The notes beneath the pieces were generated by a model. The model did not search any database and was not told the DNA's origin. It saw nothing but the letters and a program-made list of their open reading frames with translations. A stretch of DNA of 64,000 bases from Sympetrum striolatum (Eukaryota; Arthropoda; Insecta; Odonata; Libellulidae), in contig OX388349.1 in assembly GCA_947579665.1 (NCBI GenBank), positions 27,312,459 to 27,376,458 of the forward strand, in the 5' to 3' direction. Below, piece by piece: positions 10,747 to 22,124 of this stretch (the first letter of the stretch is position 1; each line of letters opens with the position of its first letter). Position numbers and translations under genes: made by a program.

Positions 10747-11754
10747 AACCATATTACATTTGTAAATACATTCATTATATTTTAAAGTTATCAAATTCAT
10801 TGAATTTCCCTTTAGAAAATGATTTTATCTTTTCTGATGATAAAACTAACACTTTAAATAATTTAATATTAAATTATCAATGTCATTTGAGGATTAATTA
10901 AAAAGTATTTAGTCAACCACGATTATGAGTGAGGGTGGCGTGCCAAGAGGGAGAAAGATCGATGTTTAGTAGTAGTTTTCTGTACTTATTATGAGGAGAC
11001 TGAAGAGGTTGGGATTATTCAAGGTATTTTAATAATCTAGCCACAAATTTGAAAAATTACTGAACTTCTGCTCCAGAATCATTAACAAAAGCTAGTGAAG
11101 AATGTTACCGAAAGATTTTTTTGCCATGGATGGTGTTCGACTATTTTCGGAGGGGTCGTAATAATGGAAAATTAGAAAAATAGATGACATATTTGTAAAA
11201 CAGGATATGATTACTGTTCGGGGAATCTTTAATTAATGGAAAGACCACGTTGCCTCTTTGGGAGGATTCGTTGAGAAATTTAAGATCATTTATGCTCAAA
11301 AATGTCCACTTTTAATATCGCTTGTACTAAAGTATCACTTTTATAACACTTTTACTATCCACCGGCGTTCAATATGTTAAAACTTAGCATCCATTTGCCT
11401 AAGGGAAGGTAAGATTGCAAGTCGTAAGATTGAGGAAATTAGAGGAGTACAATAACGCCTTTGCATATCTACTATCGGAATTACTTTCTTCTATATAAGT
11501 ACTTGGGTTTTGCAATTAGTTTTCATGTATCCTTACAACATTTGAAATTCATGTAATTGATGTGAGATGAAAGGGGGGATGGGCCCAAAAAGGCTATTGT
11601 TTGCTATTTGTAGGTGATTAAATTGAATGGAATGAAGTCCGATCGTATGCTGAGAGGGAAGTAAAGGAATTGATAGATGCGATGAAGAATTGAAGAGACA
11701 AATAAGCAGTTGATTCTGTATAGCAATTATTTGATAAAGTGATATGATTTGATC
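10747..11754. other. Gene-free AT-rich stretch
   Basis: Longest frame about 89 codons at 11533-11802 (minus), which runs into the mobile element and shows no domain. Confidence 0.45.
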
Positions 11755-11888
11755 TTTTTTACTTTCTCTATATTCGAAGTATAGAGAAAGTATTGTTTTC
11801 ATGAAAAAATCAACTTTGAGATTTCAACGATAATACATGTTTTGCGGTCCCTAGAACAAGTTTTGACCATTTTCGGAATGATGTCTGT

Positions 11889-11930
<42 letters not shown>

Positions 11931-12252
11931 CAGTGGGCGCTCTAACGTGAAAACTATTGGTCGTATCAATACCAAAATTCATATATAGTACTGTGGTGTG
12001 TGTGTGAACCGGAAATCTCTGTTTATGTACGTTGTGGGCGCTCTGGGCGCTGGGGCGAAAGGCCACTTCATTGTTTTTCATCGAACATGTCCTGAAAAAC
12101 ATTATTTATAGTGTTTGTGACGTAAAAGATAATAATATATAAATTAATCACTCATCTTCAAAGTTTAGATGGAATATAGAGTTCGAAATTACTGTCGTAG
12201 ATAAATATTTACATCTTATGTATGGAGAAAGTCATGTGCTGGCCACATCAGA
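11755..12252 (-). mobile_element. HINE/DINE-1-like non-autonomous element, copy C
   Basis: Same ends as copies A and B on the minus strand. The terminal hairpin at 11761-11791 has a perfect 12-base stem, ACTTTCTCTATA with its complement, around TTCGAAG. The interior is collinear with copy A: GTTCTAGGGACC-type sequence, a CA microsatellite, AGCGCCCAC, and the ACGTCACAAACA region before the start. Copy C lacks most of copy A's 318-base units, so it is an internally deleted relative. An 83-codon minus-strand frame here is translation of the microsatellite. Confidence 0.7.
11886..11930 (+). repeat. (GT)n microsatellite in copy C
   Basis: An almost pure GT run of about 45 bases, at the place where copy A has a short CA-rich segment. 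It is part of the mobile element. Confidence 0.85.
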
Positions 12253-12995
12253 TTTTTTGGTATGCTGTCATATTTTTAGTCTCAATCTTGCCTATAATAA
12301 AGACCCCTAATAATAATAATATTATTTAATTTTAATGTTTTGGTTAAATGGAAGATGGGACTAAAAAGTCCCAAATTCGCCAAATAAAGTCCCTTGTATG
12401 TATGTATGTTTAAAGTGAATTGATACGGCCCAGGAGATAGCTAATAAGAATAAAGAACGTCTTTTATTCGGGCGGAAATTACAATTTTAAGTCTCTACTA
12501 TAATCAGCTAAGGATACTGAGGAAGTGATTCTATACCATAGAGAATTGAATTTTCATTATAATGTTACGCATCATGATTACTGGAGCAGGATAGATACAA
12601 ACGCTCATGAATGAAGTCCGATGAATGAAATATTAAAAAAAATTGAGAGCGCTAATTCATTTAACTAACATTCATTTAAATTAACATAAAATAAAATTGC
12701 TTCAAAGTAAGAACTCAGTAAAACATTTTAATTGTAAATAAAACTATCGCGATACATTCGTTGGAAGAAGCTTAAGACTAGCATTTAGAAGTTTAAAAGT
12801 AATTACTAAGCTAAAAAAATGTGATTAAATCTTTTAATGTTAAACGATTTTTGAAAAAAGTAGAAAGATAACATGAATATTAATTTAAACTCTGTCAGAC
12901 ACACACTAAACCAAGTAGTCGTAAGTGGACTAGATTACTTGGGAATTAATGATTGGAATTACTTAAACTTTCAAAAAGTTTAAACCATTTATTTC
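12253..12995. other. AT-rich stretch, nothing recognised
   Basis: A short TATG repeat lies near 12395-12410. No open frame or exon seen. Confidence 0.45.
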
Positions 12996-13081
12996 AGCGA
13001 AGTTTCCCAGCATTCATTCTGTGAATGCTAGGAATGAATTCTGGGAAGGAATTCTGTGAATGAATGCCCTTGAATTTCGCT
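12996..13081. repeat. Nested inverted repeats
   Basis: AGCGAA at 12996 pairs with TTCGCT ending at 13081. Inside, TTCCCAGCATTCATTC pairs with GAATGAATTCTGGGAA, and AGCATTCA pairs with TGAATGCT. TTCTGTGAATG occurs twice as a direct repeat. A compact structure could form; no function is evident. Confidence 0.55.
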
Positions 13082-16028
13082 TGGAAAATGACAAAGAGCA
13101 TTCTTTAGATAAACCAGGAATGACAGATTAATATTCCCTTTGATTATCAAGCACGTCAAAGCATTCCCCTTAAAATTGAGAACATGGAATACAATTATTC
13201 GTTTTAGAAAGGCTTTCGTAATGTAAGAAGCTGTTTCCAAATCAATTTTCACAAGGAAATTTCGCTAAATACCATTCCTTATTTGCTTCGGAATTGGATT
13301 TAAGAAATCTTTTTCCGGGCATTTGCTTACCAAAGATTCCTTGTTCCGATAGAAAACGACCACGTTTTCTTTTTCTACAATGCCTATAACCATGGAAAAT
13401 TTATTTTGAATTGACTTTAGATGGAAATGATAAATTGCTCTGATAGAAAAATGTAACCTAAGTAGGTATATGCAAATTTTATCTTTTGAGAACTTGGTTT
13501 TTCGATTATATAAATGAAATTGGCTGATTAAATTATCTTTAAATATTATTTAGTGCATATAAGGTAATTCTTTGAGCCTCTGCTTTGACGGCAAAGTAAA
13601 TCTTAAGAAAATGTAGATTTAATGCTACAACAAGAATTTCAACCCATTTCATCAACCAAATTATTATTTTAACTAATTTTCATCTAATTCAGAACTTGAG
13701 GAATAAAAATGCGCGATGATGGAGTCTCAGACATATACCTTTATATTGAAATTTAAATATCTTCAAAAAATTCGTGGTTCTTCTCAAGCCATCTTTAAAA
13801 CAATTCCTGAGAAAAGTTCAACGAATAGGCAGCATCACATTTGTATCGGAAGCACTGGAAATCCAGAAAACTCAATATTCTCACAGAAGACAAACAAAAA
13901 AGGCAAAATAAATAATTCCTAGCGTAAATAAAATAAAGAGGAACTTTATGCTAACATGTCCCAGAACTTACTCGAGGATATTTTTTAAGGATGGAAGTAA
14001 AATTTTGTAGGATTGTATTATTTCATTCCGCATAAAATGCATCTATCGAGGACATAATCGGATGTATTCCTGTTTAAAGTTTTTGTCTAGAATATTTAGA
14101 TTTCTTTAGATAGCGTTGCAATTTGGTGTAAGCAGATGGCAACAGTACAAAGGGGAGGCACAGAAAATTGCTGAAATATGCCCTGCATTTGCCTAAAAGC
14201 GGGAGGTAAACCCCTCCAATACCTCCCGTGGAAATACAGATCTTAAATATTCCATTCCGCTACTAACTGAAGCAAAAACATATTATTAATACTGTAACAA
14301 TAGCCGTACCAATCGATACAAAATCGAATTAAATACCATTCAGCGAGCCTAATTAGCACCATTGCTTTTAATGGATGAGCAAATTGCGGAAAATTAGGGA
14401 CAAGGAGTGGCTAGGGACTCATTTGATAATTCAATGCGTTACGTATTACGAGAATAAGTTCACCTTTGGGTAACCATCTTAGTGTTTCATAATTTAATAA
14501 TCCTGTTTCATTCAAATATTCATCTCAAAGTTTCTCGGTTCCCAACCCGCGCCCAACTTCATCTTTCTCATTTCCTTTCATTTTTTTCTTTTTCTTTCGC
14601 AAATCCCTGAAATTCCTAAACTTTGAGAGATTCGGAATTCATCCTCTAATATTAATCTTTAACTTTCAATTCTTTTTTTATCATCCACTTCCAAATTTAA
14701 TAGACTCGAGGTGAGTCCGGATATTATACGATATTTGACCCATTCGCAAGTCGTATTAATTCAAAGCCTCTTCTATTTCGAGAAGATTGAAGAGTATGAA
14801 TTAATATCTTTCGGGCTGAGCCCCAATATTGCCACGCAGTTTTGTAGTGGATATGAATTAAAAGTAAGAAACTAATAGAGATGGGATGTTTATTAATGTA
14901 AAGAAAAGTGATAAAAGTATCATCCATTAATAGCATAAATCTGATATTTAAAGACTGATAGTAATGGAGTGACAGAAGTTGAAATTCGTTACAGGGAACG
15001 TAACAGCACTTTTAATATTCAATTATTCTTGTCTTCTAGGTAAAACCAAGCCGTAAGTAAATATACATTTAGAGAATAAAAATATATTTCTTTTCATGTA
15101 CCAAAAAAATAGGTGGATATAGTCTGGTGGTGTTTTCTTATCCAATTTAGGTAGTTATCTGTGAATTTGGAAGTAACGTGGTTCGTAATTTAATAATTTT
15201 GCAGATAAATATGAGATACACTGGTCATTTTTGCAAAAAATATCTCTCCCCCAACTGCATCCATAAACAAGTATGTATATTTTGGCAAAACTTTTCAGGC
15301 GTTCTAAAAATGAAATTCATAGCTAATCTATCGATTTTTACCACGTCCGTTGGAAGCGTTTAAAATATCGCTGTTTGACTGTTTTATAAGACTAGAAAGA
15401 TTTACTATCTGCCGTATTACATTTCCAATTTTCTGGAGGCATTGCGGCGGATTCCAGAATTTTTCCGCGGTGCCAACAGCAGAAGCGAGTTCTTACCTCA
15501 CGGCCATTTCCTATACCTGCAGGAATCTCCAATTCTCCCATAAACTTTGGGAAATGACTTCACCTCAAAGTTGCTTTGCGCTGCATTATTTATTTTTCTG
15601 GCAAATATTCAAGAGTTTGCCTTTGGGGTGACATCGATGAATAACGCGAAAGTTCAAAGAGTTAAATATAAAAAATCATTTAGTGAAACATTTCTCCTTT
15701 TTCTGACACACACTACATATTTCCTGGAGAAACAATAACCAAACATAAAATCCACGTACAGTGATGGATTAGATGCTTGAGCTAGTAAGGTTACTGTTTA
15801 GGATTGAATGAATGGCCTTCATTCCGAGGAATTGTTTCGATGCGAGTAAAGAATTTACCTGAAAAGTACGGGCTTTTTATTGACCGGGGACCTCACCACG
15901 CTATGCAAGAGTCAGAGAAAAAATACCCAAACATGAACTGTACAAAGAATAATATATATATTTACATAGATAAATCTATTATATATATTTGTTTAAATTG
16001 AGCTAGCTTGATTAATAAAGAGAACCCA
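13082..16028. other. Gene-free stretch
   Basis: Longest frame is 93 codons (15350-15631, plus) with no domain. The 15420-15560 part is slightly richer in G+C but lacks a convincing acceptor and donor pair in frame. No repeat or RNA gene recognised. Confidence 0.45.
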
Positions 16029-16117
16029 CATAGACAATTTGTAATGATTATCACAGTCACAAGGTTTTTATTTCTTTCTTATGACTGTTTTAATTATTAC
16101 AATTTGGTATGTCTATT
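16029..16117. repeat. Inverted repeat, imperfect hairpin
   Basis: CATAGACAATTTGTAAT...ACAGTCACAAG on the left is matched by the complement of CTTATGACTGT...ATTACAATTTGGTATGTCTA on the right, with a few mismatches and one three-base difference, around a loop of about 15 bases. Confidence 0.55.
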
Positions 16118-16220
16118 ACTAATTCTGATATTAGTAACGCATATAAGCTTTAACTAACTCAGGGTATTAGGCAGAGTACAGAGATCGAGTAATATTATTC
16201 CAGTAATATAGTTTAAAAAC

Positions 16221-16315
16221 TGAATGAAGTAAACTTCATATGCTCCACAGTACATTGTATATACCTATATTTTTTTTGTGGAACATACAAAATTTACTCT
16301 TCATTTAGCTGTGAC
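16221..16315. repeat. Inverted repeat, imperfect hairpin
   Basis: CTGAATGAAGTAAACTTCATATGCTCCACA on the left is matched, with gaps, by the complement of TGTGGAACATACAAAATTTACTCTTCATTTAG on the right. The loop is about 30 bases of AT-rich sequence. It lies about 100 bases from the previous hairpin. Confidence 0.5.
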
Positions 16316-16860
16316 GGCGTTCCACGTAGTCCAGCCTTCTCACATTGATATATCGTAGTTTAATATTATGATATTCGTATCTAGTGATAATTGCTATTTA
16401 TGTTGTTACAGAGATGTTTTTTTTTTTCATCAGAGCTCCCAATTTTGCATATTATGCGTGATTTGTATTCCATTTCGGGCTGACTACGTCAAGCATTCAG
16501 CTGAACATCATTGGGATTGTTAATATCATCATAATTTGACTCTTAGTTGGCAAATTTGCCTTCTTACACTCATTTGCACTAAATTTCCAATGAAATTTGA
16601 GGCATTCATAAGGCAAAACGTGCACAATGTTTGTATGAATAAGAAAAATATAAGAACTAATCAATTAAGCATAAACTCTTAAAGTGAGGGGTATGCTGGA
16701 GAGATATTAAGGGTGAATAATTCCGTAAAATCCTGTGTTAATACTCGTCGGAATGCTAAATTTTTTCGATCCCTTTCCCAATTTGTTTTGCGCAAAAAAA
16801 TACAGAGGAATCCAATTTGCGATATCGTCAGCTGGAGCAGAAGTGGCCGGAATGAGGAGA
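16316..16860. other. AT-rich stretch, nothing recognised
   Basis: A 112-codon minus-strand frame (16707-17045) overlaps the right part and extends into a purine-rich tract. It has no domain and reads as low-complexity P/S/F-rich sequence. Confidence 0.4.
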
Positions 16861-17150
16861 TGAAAAAACAATGCGGGAAAATTTAGTGCCGTGGCGTCAT
16901 ATTTCGGGCTGCCCTCTGGGCAATGCACATCATAAATACAGAATGATGGAGAGGGGTCGCCGGGAGGGATATGGAGACATAGAGAAAGGATACAGAGGTG
17001 AAAGGAAAGATAAGGGAATGGGAGGAGGTTTCTCATTTCCTGCACAATACGAAGGAGGAAAAGTTATTTAACGGAGTTGAGGAGGAGTTGGGGAAGAATG
17101 CGATCGAACGGGGGATAGGAAAAGTATGATGGAGGGAAAGATAGGATATA
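16861..17150 (+). repeat. Purine-rich low-complexity tract
   Basis: G+A dominate the plus strand, especially at 16945-17140. The bias keeps a minus-strand frame open. No protein domain is seen. Confidence 0.45.
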
Positions 17151-20100
17151 CACCTGAATTTGGAAAAAGAGTTCTCGGAATATATTAGATCCTCCAGCCG
17201 GAATCAGATCCGTCATTCTCAGGAGTATTGAAGCGAGTTTGAACCTCGGGCGATTATTTATTTTGTTTGCATTTAATTAAAGTCGGGGAACTTAAATTCT
17301 GGAACAAGCTAAAATAAAATGCATTAACAGCGTGTTGATGGATATAATGACGAAAAGAGGCAAATATTTAAACCTGAAATTGAAGATAGGGATGGATTAC
17401 ATGAATTCTCCTTTTAAATAATCATTCGTCTTTGTCTCCAATGAGGATAAGTTAAGATAGACTTAATGAATTCTTTGCAGAAGCAAAATTATACTGTAGG
17501 AAGCTCTCCTGCCGATCTCTGAGAATTCTTTCCCATTGTCTAATAATCGAGAATAATTGAGCAAATGTGAAGCCATCCATGAAATAATCATCAAAAGTTG
17601 CATAGTTTAGTAGTAGTAGTAGTATTTAGTAGTATTAGTTATTTGTTATACATTATGATACAAGATGTATAGTTTACAAAAGAAAGAACATGAAAGACGA
17701 TAGTTCGCCCATCTGGATTCATCAATCGACCAGAATAAAAGGAAAGACTCAAAGTTTACGTAAAACTACAACTAACTCCAAGCTTTTCCGTATAAAATGA
17801 AGTTATGTTTGAACGCGTAGGGAAGTTAGTAACCTGGATATTTTTAACATAAGAAGATATAATATTAATATTTAGGTTGTTTTTAAAGAAGGTGAAACTA
17901 TCTATTTTCCAACTTTATATTCCTGAATTTGAATATCTCCCAAGATATCAGACACAGACCCCAATTAACTATGAATGGTTACTGATTTATTTCATGAAAA
18001 GAAGTTCTTTCACCAAAATGCTGCTTAATTCTATTCGCAATAAAATACTACTATAGGTTTTCCAAAAACAAACGTCAAATTTTTAGCTATTAAGACACGT
18101 ATTAATATTTAGGGATATTGTTTATTGAATATTAAAAATTACTTTCCATGAAATCCATCGGGAAATTTTTGGAATGTGAAAATGATTAGGATGAATGCAT
18201 CAAAAAAGTAAAGAGCAGTAAGATATTTTCTATATCAACTCTGAGACAAGTAAGGGAAAATAGAATCCGTATTTAAAGGATTTGTTTTATATTGCCAAGA
18301 ATCTAAATGAGCCAGTAGTTTTGAAGCTAACTCAGAAATTTATAAAAAATGATTTATGAAACTATACCGTTCGTTGAATGTATGAATATCATTATTATGT
18401 CTTGGTCAATGTTTTGACGTATATCTTATTTCCAAGCTTGCTTGCATTAGGATTCATCATTCGTATATATTTCTGTGCCTCCACCTTATGCTGAACGTTT
18501 GGGATTGGAATATATTCGTCAACGTCCAGTTGCAGAAATTCTGAAAAACCATATTTTAGTCAACTAAGAGTTATAAATCAACCTGAAGTCTGAAATATTT
18601 ACGCTCATCTCCCTCAAACCTTTCTGAAATGATGCATGACCCCACACTATATTCTGAAAAAATTGCTTTTTCCATTCTCAAGAGGTGAGAGGTTGGCCAC
18701 CTTTAAATTCGCATTCTTCATACCAAACACAAATACATGGAAAAAGGAATTCGGTGAGCAATATCTGCAACGGATAGACTGCGCAAGTTGCACAGGCAAA
18801 TTATGAAGCACAAACAGAATTTGAAACGAGACGTCGGCAGGGCAGAGGTGAGACGGCTGAAAATTCAATAGAGACCGAGCAGACAAACAAATAAACCCGT
18901 GAAAGATAACCCAGCGAGAATACGTTCCAACAGATTCCAATCATGGATTCCATTTCAATTTTCCTGATGTATCATCCCATGTGATACTTTGGTTTAAAAT
19001 ATATTTGTTTAGCTAAATCGAAATTCGTCCTCTAAAGCAGATAGATTATAAATTTAGTGTTCCAACAAAAGTTTCAATGTTGTCGCGAGTCAATTATTCC
19101 ATGTTGGTGAACGAACGCTGGGAGTTCTATGGTTACATTTGGGATTCTGTTAGGTTTGTCTGCGATAATGATTGCGTAATGTACATACATTTACTTATTT
19201 TTGAAGTAAATATTAGTGCAGGCTAGAATTGGAAGAAAAATAGAACTTTTCGTTTTTATATTTGAAACGTACACGAATGTATTCAGATAAGATACAAATG
19301 ACAGAATAACAATTTTTGTGTGCTAATAGAAATCAAAGAACAGAAGTGAGGTAGTGCTTCAATCACCTTTTCCAATGTATAACTATGAGCAAAGGCATAT
19401 TTCACACATTTCAATTCGGTTCATATCATCGCTATTCATAACACATCCCTGTAAATGCTATCTTCTAGAGACAAACGATTAAAATCACCGAAAGTGAAAT
19501 ACATGACCACTTTTGGCTGTTTTGCAATTCTCAAAAGGGAAATTTTCTTCACTCGTGGGTTGGGCAAACTTGTTTTCGTTCGTGTATGGCCTAAAGGCAT
19601 GCGTCAGTCTATTTGAAGGCCGTTATCGAAAACGCTCTTGGAAATAGCTAACAGAGTCCCATTAAACTGAGGAATCGATAGATAAAATTGGGGCAGAATT
19701 TGATGCTATTTTTATTTCTGCCCCGACGTACTCTTTTTAGGAGAAACCATTAAAATATAAAAATAGAAAAAATAAGAGATGCAAGTACGTTATAATAACT
19801 TAGTGTCCTGCTGGTTATTGTCACTTCAGACATTTTTAGCTAGATTTTCATGATTTCCAGATGTGTGCACAAGCATTGTTTCGACTTCATTGAATTCAAT
19901 AACATGCGAGGAATATATGAGGATGTGTCACTGAATGAATTACAATAACCTTTAGCATAGGCAATGGAGTTATTTTTCTGGTAAAATCATTCAAACATTA
20001 AATTCTCTTTCGAAAATGTATATTAAAATTATATCAATGAAATTGATGGATCATTTTTCTTTAAAATAATTATTAAGGGTATTACATTTTACAACTTTGG

Positions 20101-20640
20101 ACGTGTCAATCAATCGTACGAAAAAATGCAATGAATAGAAGAAAACGTTGGAACAGTAATTAGCGATTACTTAGGAAAGAACCTGATAAAAAATATCTTT
20201 AAGTTTTTAATGAACAATATAACTTATATAGCAAGGCATTGCCTAATCCTTTTTTGAAAACCTGAATATCTCGTTCAATTTGTTCACCATGAATAATTTT
20301 ACATAAATTATTATCATTTTATTTGTGGTTTAGAAAAATTGAAACAGTAATTCAATTTAGATTATCAGAGGGATCAATAATTTGGTTGTAACTGAAATTT
20401 ACATAATTTTTTTACTACTTTATTTCTGTTTTAACTGACTAACATTAGATTGTTTCACAAATCCAAAAGTGGATGTTCTATATCATCCTTTGAATGTGAT
20501 TGAAGGTTGAAAAAGTACTGAAATACCTTTCTCGTTTACCATTTGTGTAAATCAATATATTCTTCAATTCCTAAAATATCAAATAAGAGCGAAAATGCGA
20601 ATTGAGTTCTTAAATAAAATAATCTTATTTATTTCCGTAG
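17151..20640. other. Gene-free AT-rich stretch with a TAG microsatellite
   Basis: A short (TAG)n run lies at about 17608-17638. Longest frame is 97 codons (18647-18940, minus), with no domain or splice context. No mobile-element ends recognised. Confidence 0.45.
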
Positions 20641-20732
20641 GTAACAAAGAGACAGCACAAAGCTACAGCACGGAAATGCGACTTTACCATTGACTCAATC
20701 TACGGACAGCTTGAAAACCTACGAACCTGAAG
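20641..20732 (+). other. Possible untranslated exon
   Basis: A 92-base segment sits between a plausible acceptor (T-rich tract, then CCGTAG) and a strong donor (AAG followed by GTGAGT). Its composition is less AT-rich than the flanks. All three plus-strand frames contain a stop, so it cannot be an internal coding exon. If spliced, it would be a 5' untranslated or non-coding RNA exon. The next exon-like segment on the same strand is at 51099, so it could belong to the same gene across a long intron, but nothing in the sequence proves this. Confidence 0.25.
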
Positions 20733-21334
20733 GTGAGTGGAAACTATTGCTTATTTTCCTATTTATTGAAATACAAATGATGGTAATCGACTTTACTATC
20801 GCCCCACTCTGCATGAATCTGAAAACGTAAGAGAAATCAAGGATCTGTACCTAACAAATTTTCTCTCTTATAGAATCTTATTCCTCGATTTTTCCATTAG
20901 ATCTGATATGAGGTATAGTTAAAAATTCTTACGAACTCATCTTATTTGTGCATCAATAAGATAAAAAAGTCTACCTAAGGAGTAAGTAAATTTAAGATTC
21001 ATGTGATAACTATATAAGGTGTGATATTATCATGGTAAAATTATTACTTTGCAGAGGACATTTTGGATGGTTTACAGAAAATAAATTCCGAAAAATGCTA
21101 TCATTAAGAAACAAAATAAGTTCATTCGATAATCTATTTTCTTTAATAGCCAAAAATTCTTCATAAGTCGTTGTAAAACACTTTTTTGAGCCGCAGTTGG
21201 AAACAAACGAGATCCATGTTCACATCACGTTTCACGTTGTATGGAAAACTTGTTCTAAGAAATATGGAAAGGAAATAGCTTGGCACGACAGGTCGTTTGA
21301 GTTAAACCCAAAGAGGAACAGAGGAGAGAAATGA
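20733..21334. other. AT-rich stretch, nothing recognised
   Basis: No open frame, repeat or RNA gene seen. Confidence 0.4.
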
Positions 21335-21398
21335 CTGTGACTGCATGACTGTAATTCAAACCCAGGCCTTCCACTTTCCGGGCAGGTATTCTTACAGA
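21335..21398 (-). repeat. Partial tRNA-derived SINE relic
   Basis: On the minus strand CCTGCCCGGAAAGTGG is followed by GGCCTGGGTTTGAATTACAGTCATG. This matches the anticodon-arm to T-arm half of the tRNA-like bodies at 29522 and 36585. The A-box half is not recognisable. It is a decayed fragment of the same tRNA-derived family. Confidence 0.6.
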
Positions 21399-22016
21399 AA
21401 ATCGAAGTAGGTAGGGATTCCAAGTCGCTATATGTTTCTCTTTTGGCGAAAACATATTTTAATCAGAATATTTTTTAATTTAACTTCATTCAAGTATTTG
21501 ATTAGGATAAATGAATGTCCTCTCAAAGCAAACATTATCGGATAAGCTTTTAACTCCAAATCAAATTGCATTAATTGGACGAAGGGTGATGACACCAATT
21601 CTTTCACGTCAGCAGTTAGGTCCTTTTTTCACGAGGTATATAAGAGAATTTTGTGATATAGTGCGAAACAAAAATAAAAAATATTAATTATTAAAGTTAA
21701 TTAGAGTATTTTTTGCCTAATACGAAGAGCCAAACTTGGGTCAACATGAAAGTCGTTCTTTTTATAGCTTTTAATTAAAACCTCAATTTCTGTTTAAATA
21801 GAAAAACAAAAAAAGGATCTTATTTGTATGGGCTTCATTACAGACACAAAGGAAGTAGTTCTCATCAAAGAATACTTTGTGCCCCAAACGTTTCTCATAA
21901 TGATCTAATCATGTTAAATTTAGATTGCCAATTTCTAATAAATTAATGGAGAATATATTATTTGATTATTCCTACTTTTAGTTTTTGAAGTTGTAGTTTT
22001 TGGAACTATAACTATA
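21399..22016. other. AT-rich stretch, nothing recognised
   Basis: No gene, exon or repeat recognised. Confidence 0.4.
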
Positions 22017-22124
22017 AAGTTAACATACTCAATAAGAATATGATCTTTTTATACTTAAAAGTTAAGTTGTGTTCATCTAATACGGCTGATCATATTCTTG
22101 TTAATGATACTAACATGGTGCATT
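22017..22124. repeat. Inverted repeat
   Basis: GTTAACATACTCAATAAGAATATGATC is matched by GATCATATTCTTGTTAATGATACTAAC on the other side. The 13 bases AAGAATATGATC(T) nearest the loop are perfect, with a loop of about 45 bases. Confidence 0.5.

Noticed and set aside
11851..12102. 83-codon minus frame with a TH repeat
   Set aside because: Translation of the GT microsatellite inside a mobile element.
16707..17045. 112-codon minus frame
   Set aside because: Lies opposite a purine-rich tract. P/S/F-rich and without a domain or splice context.
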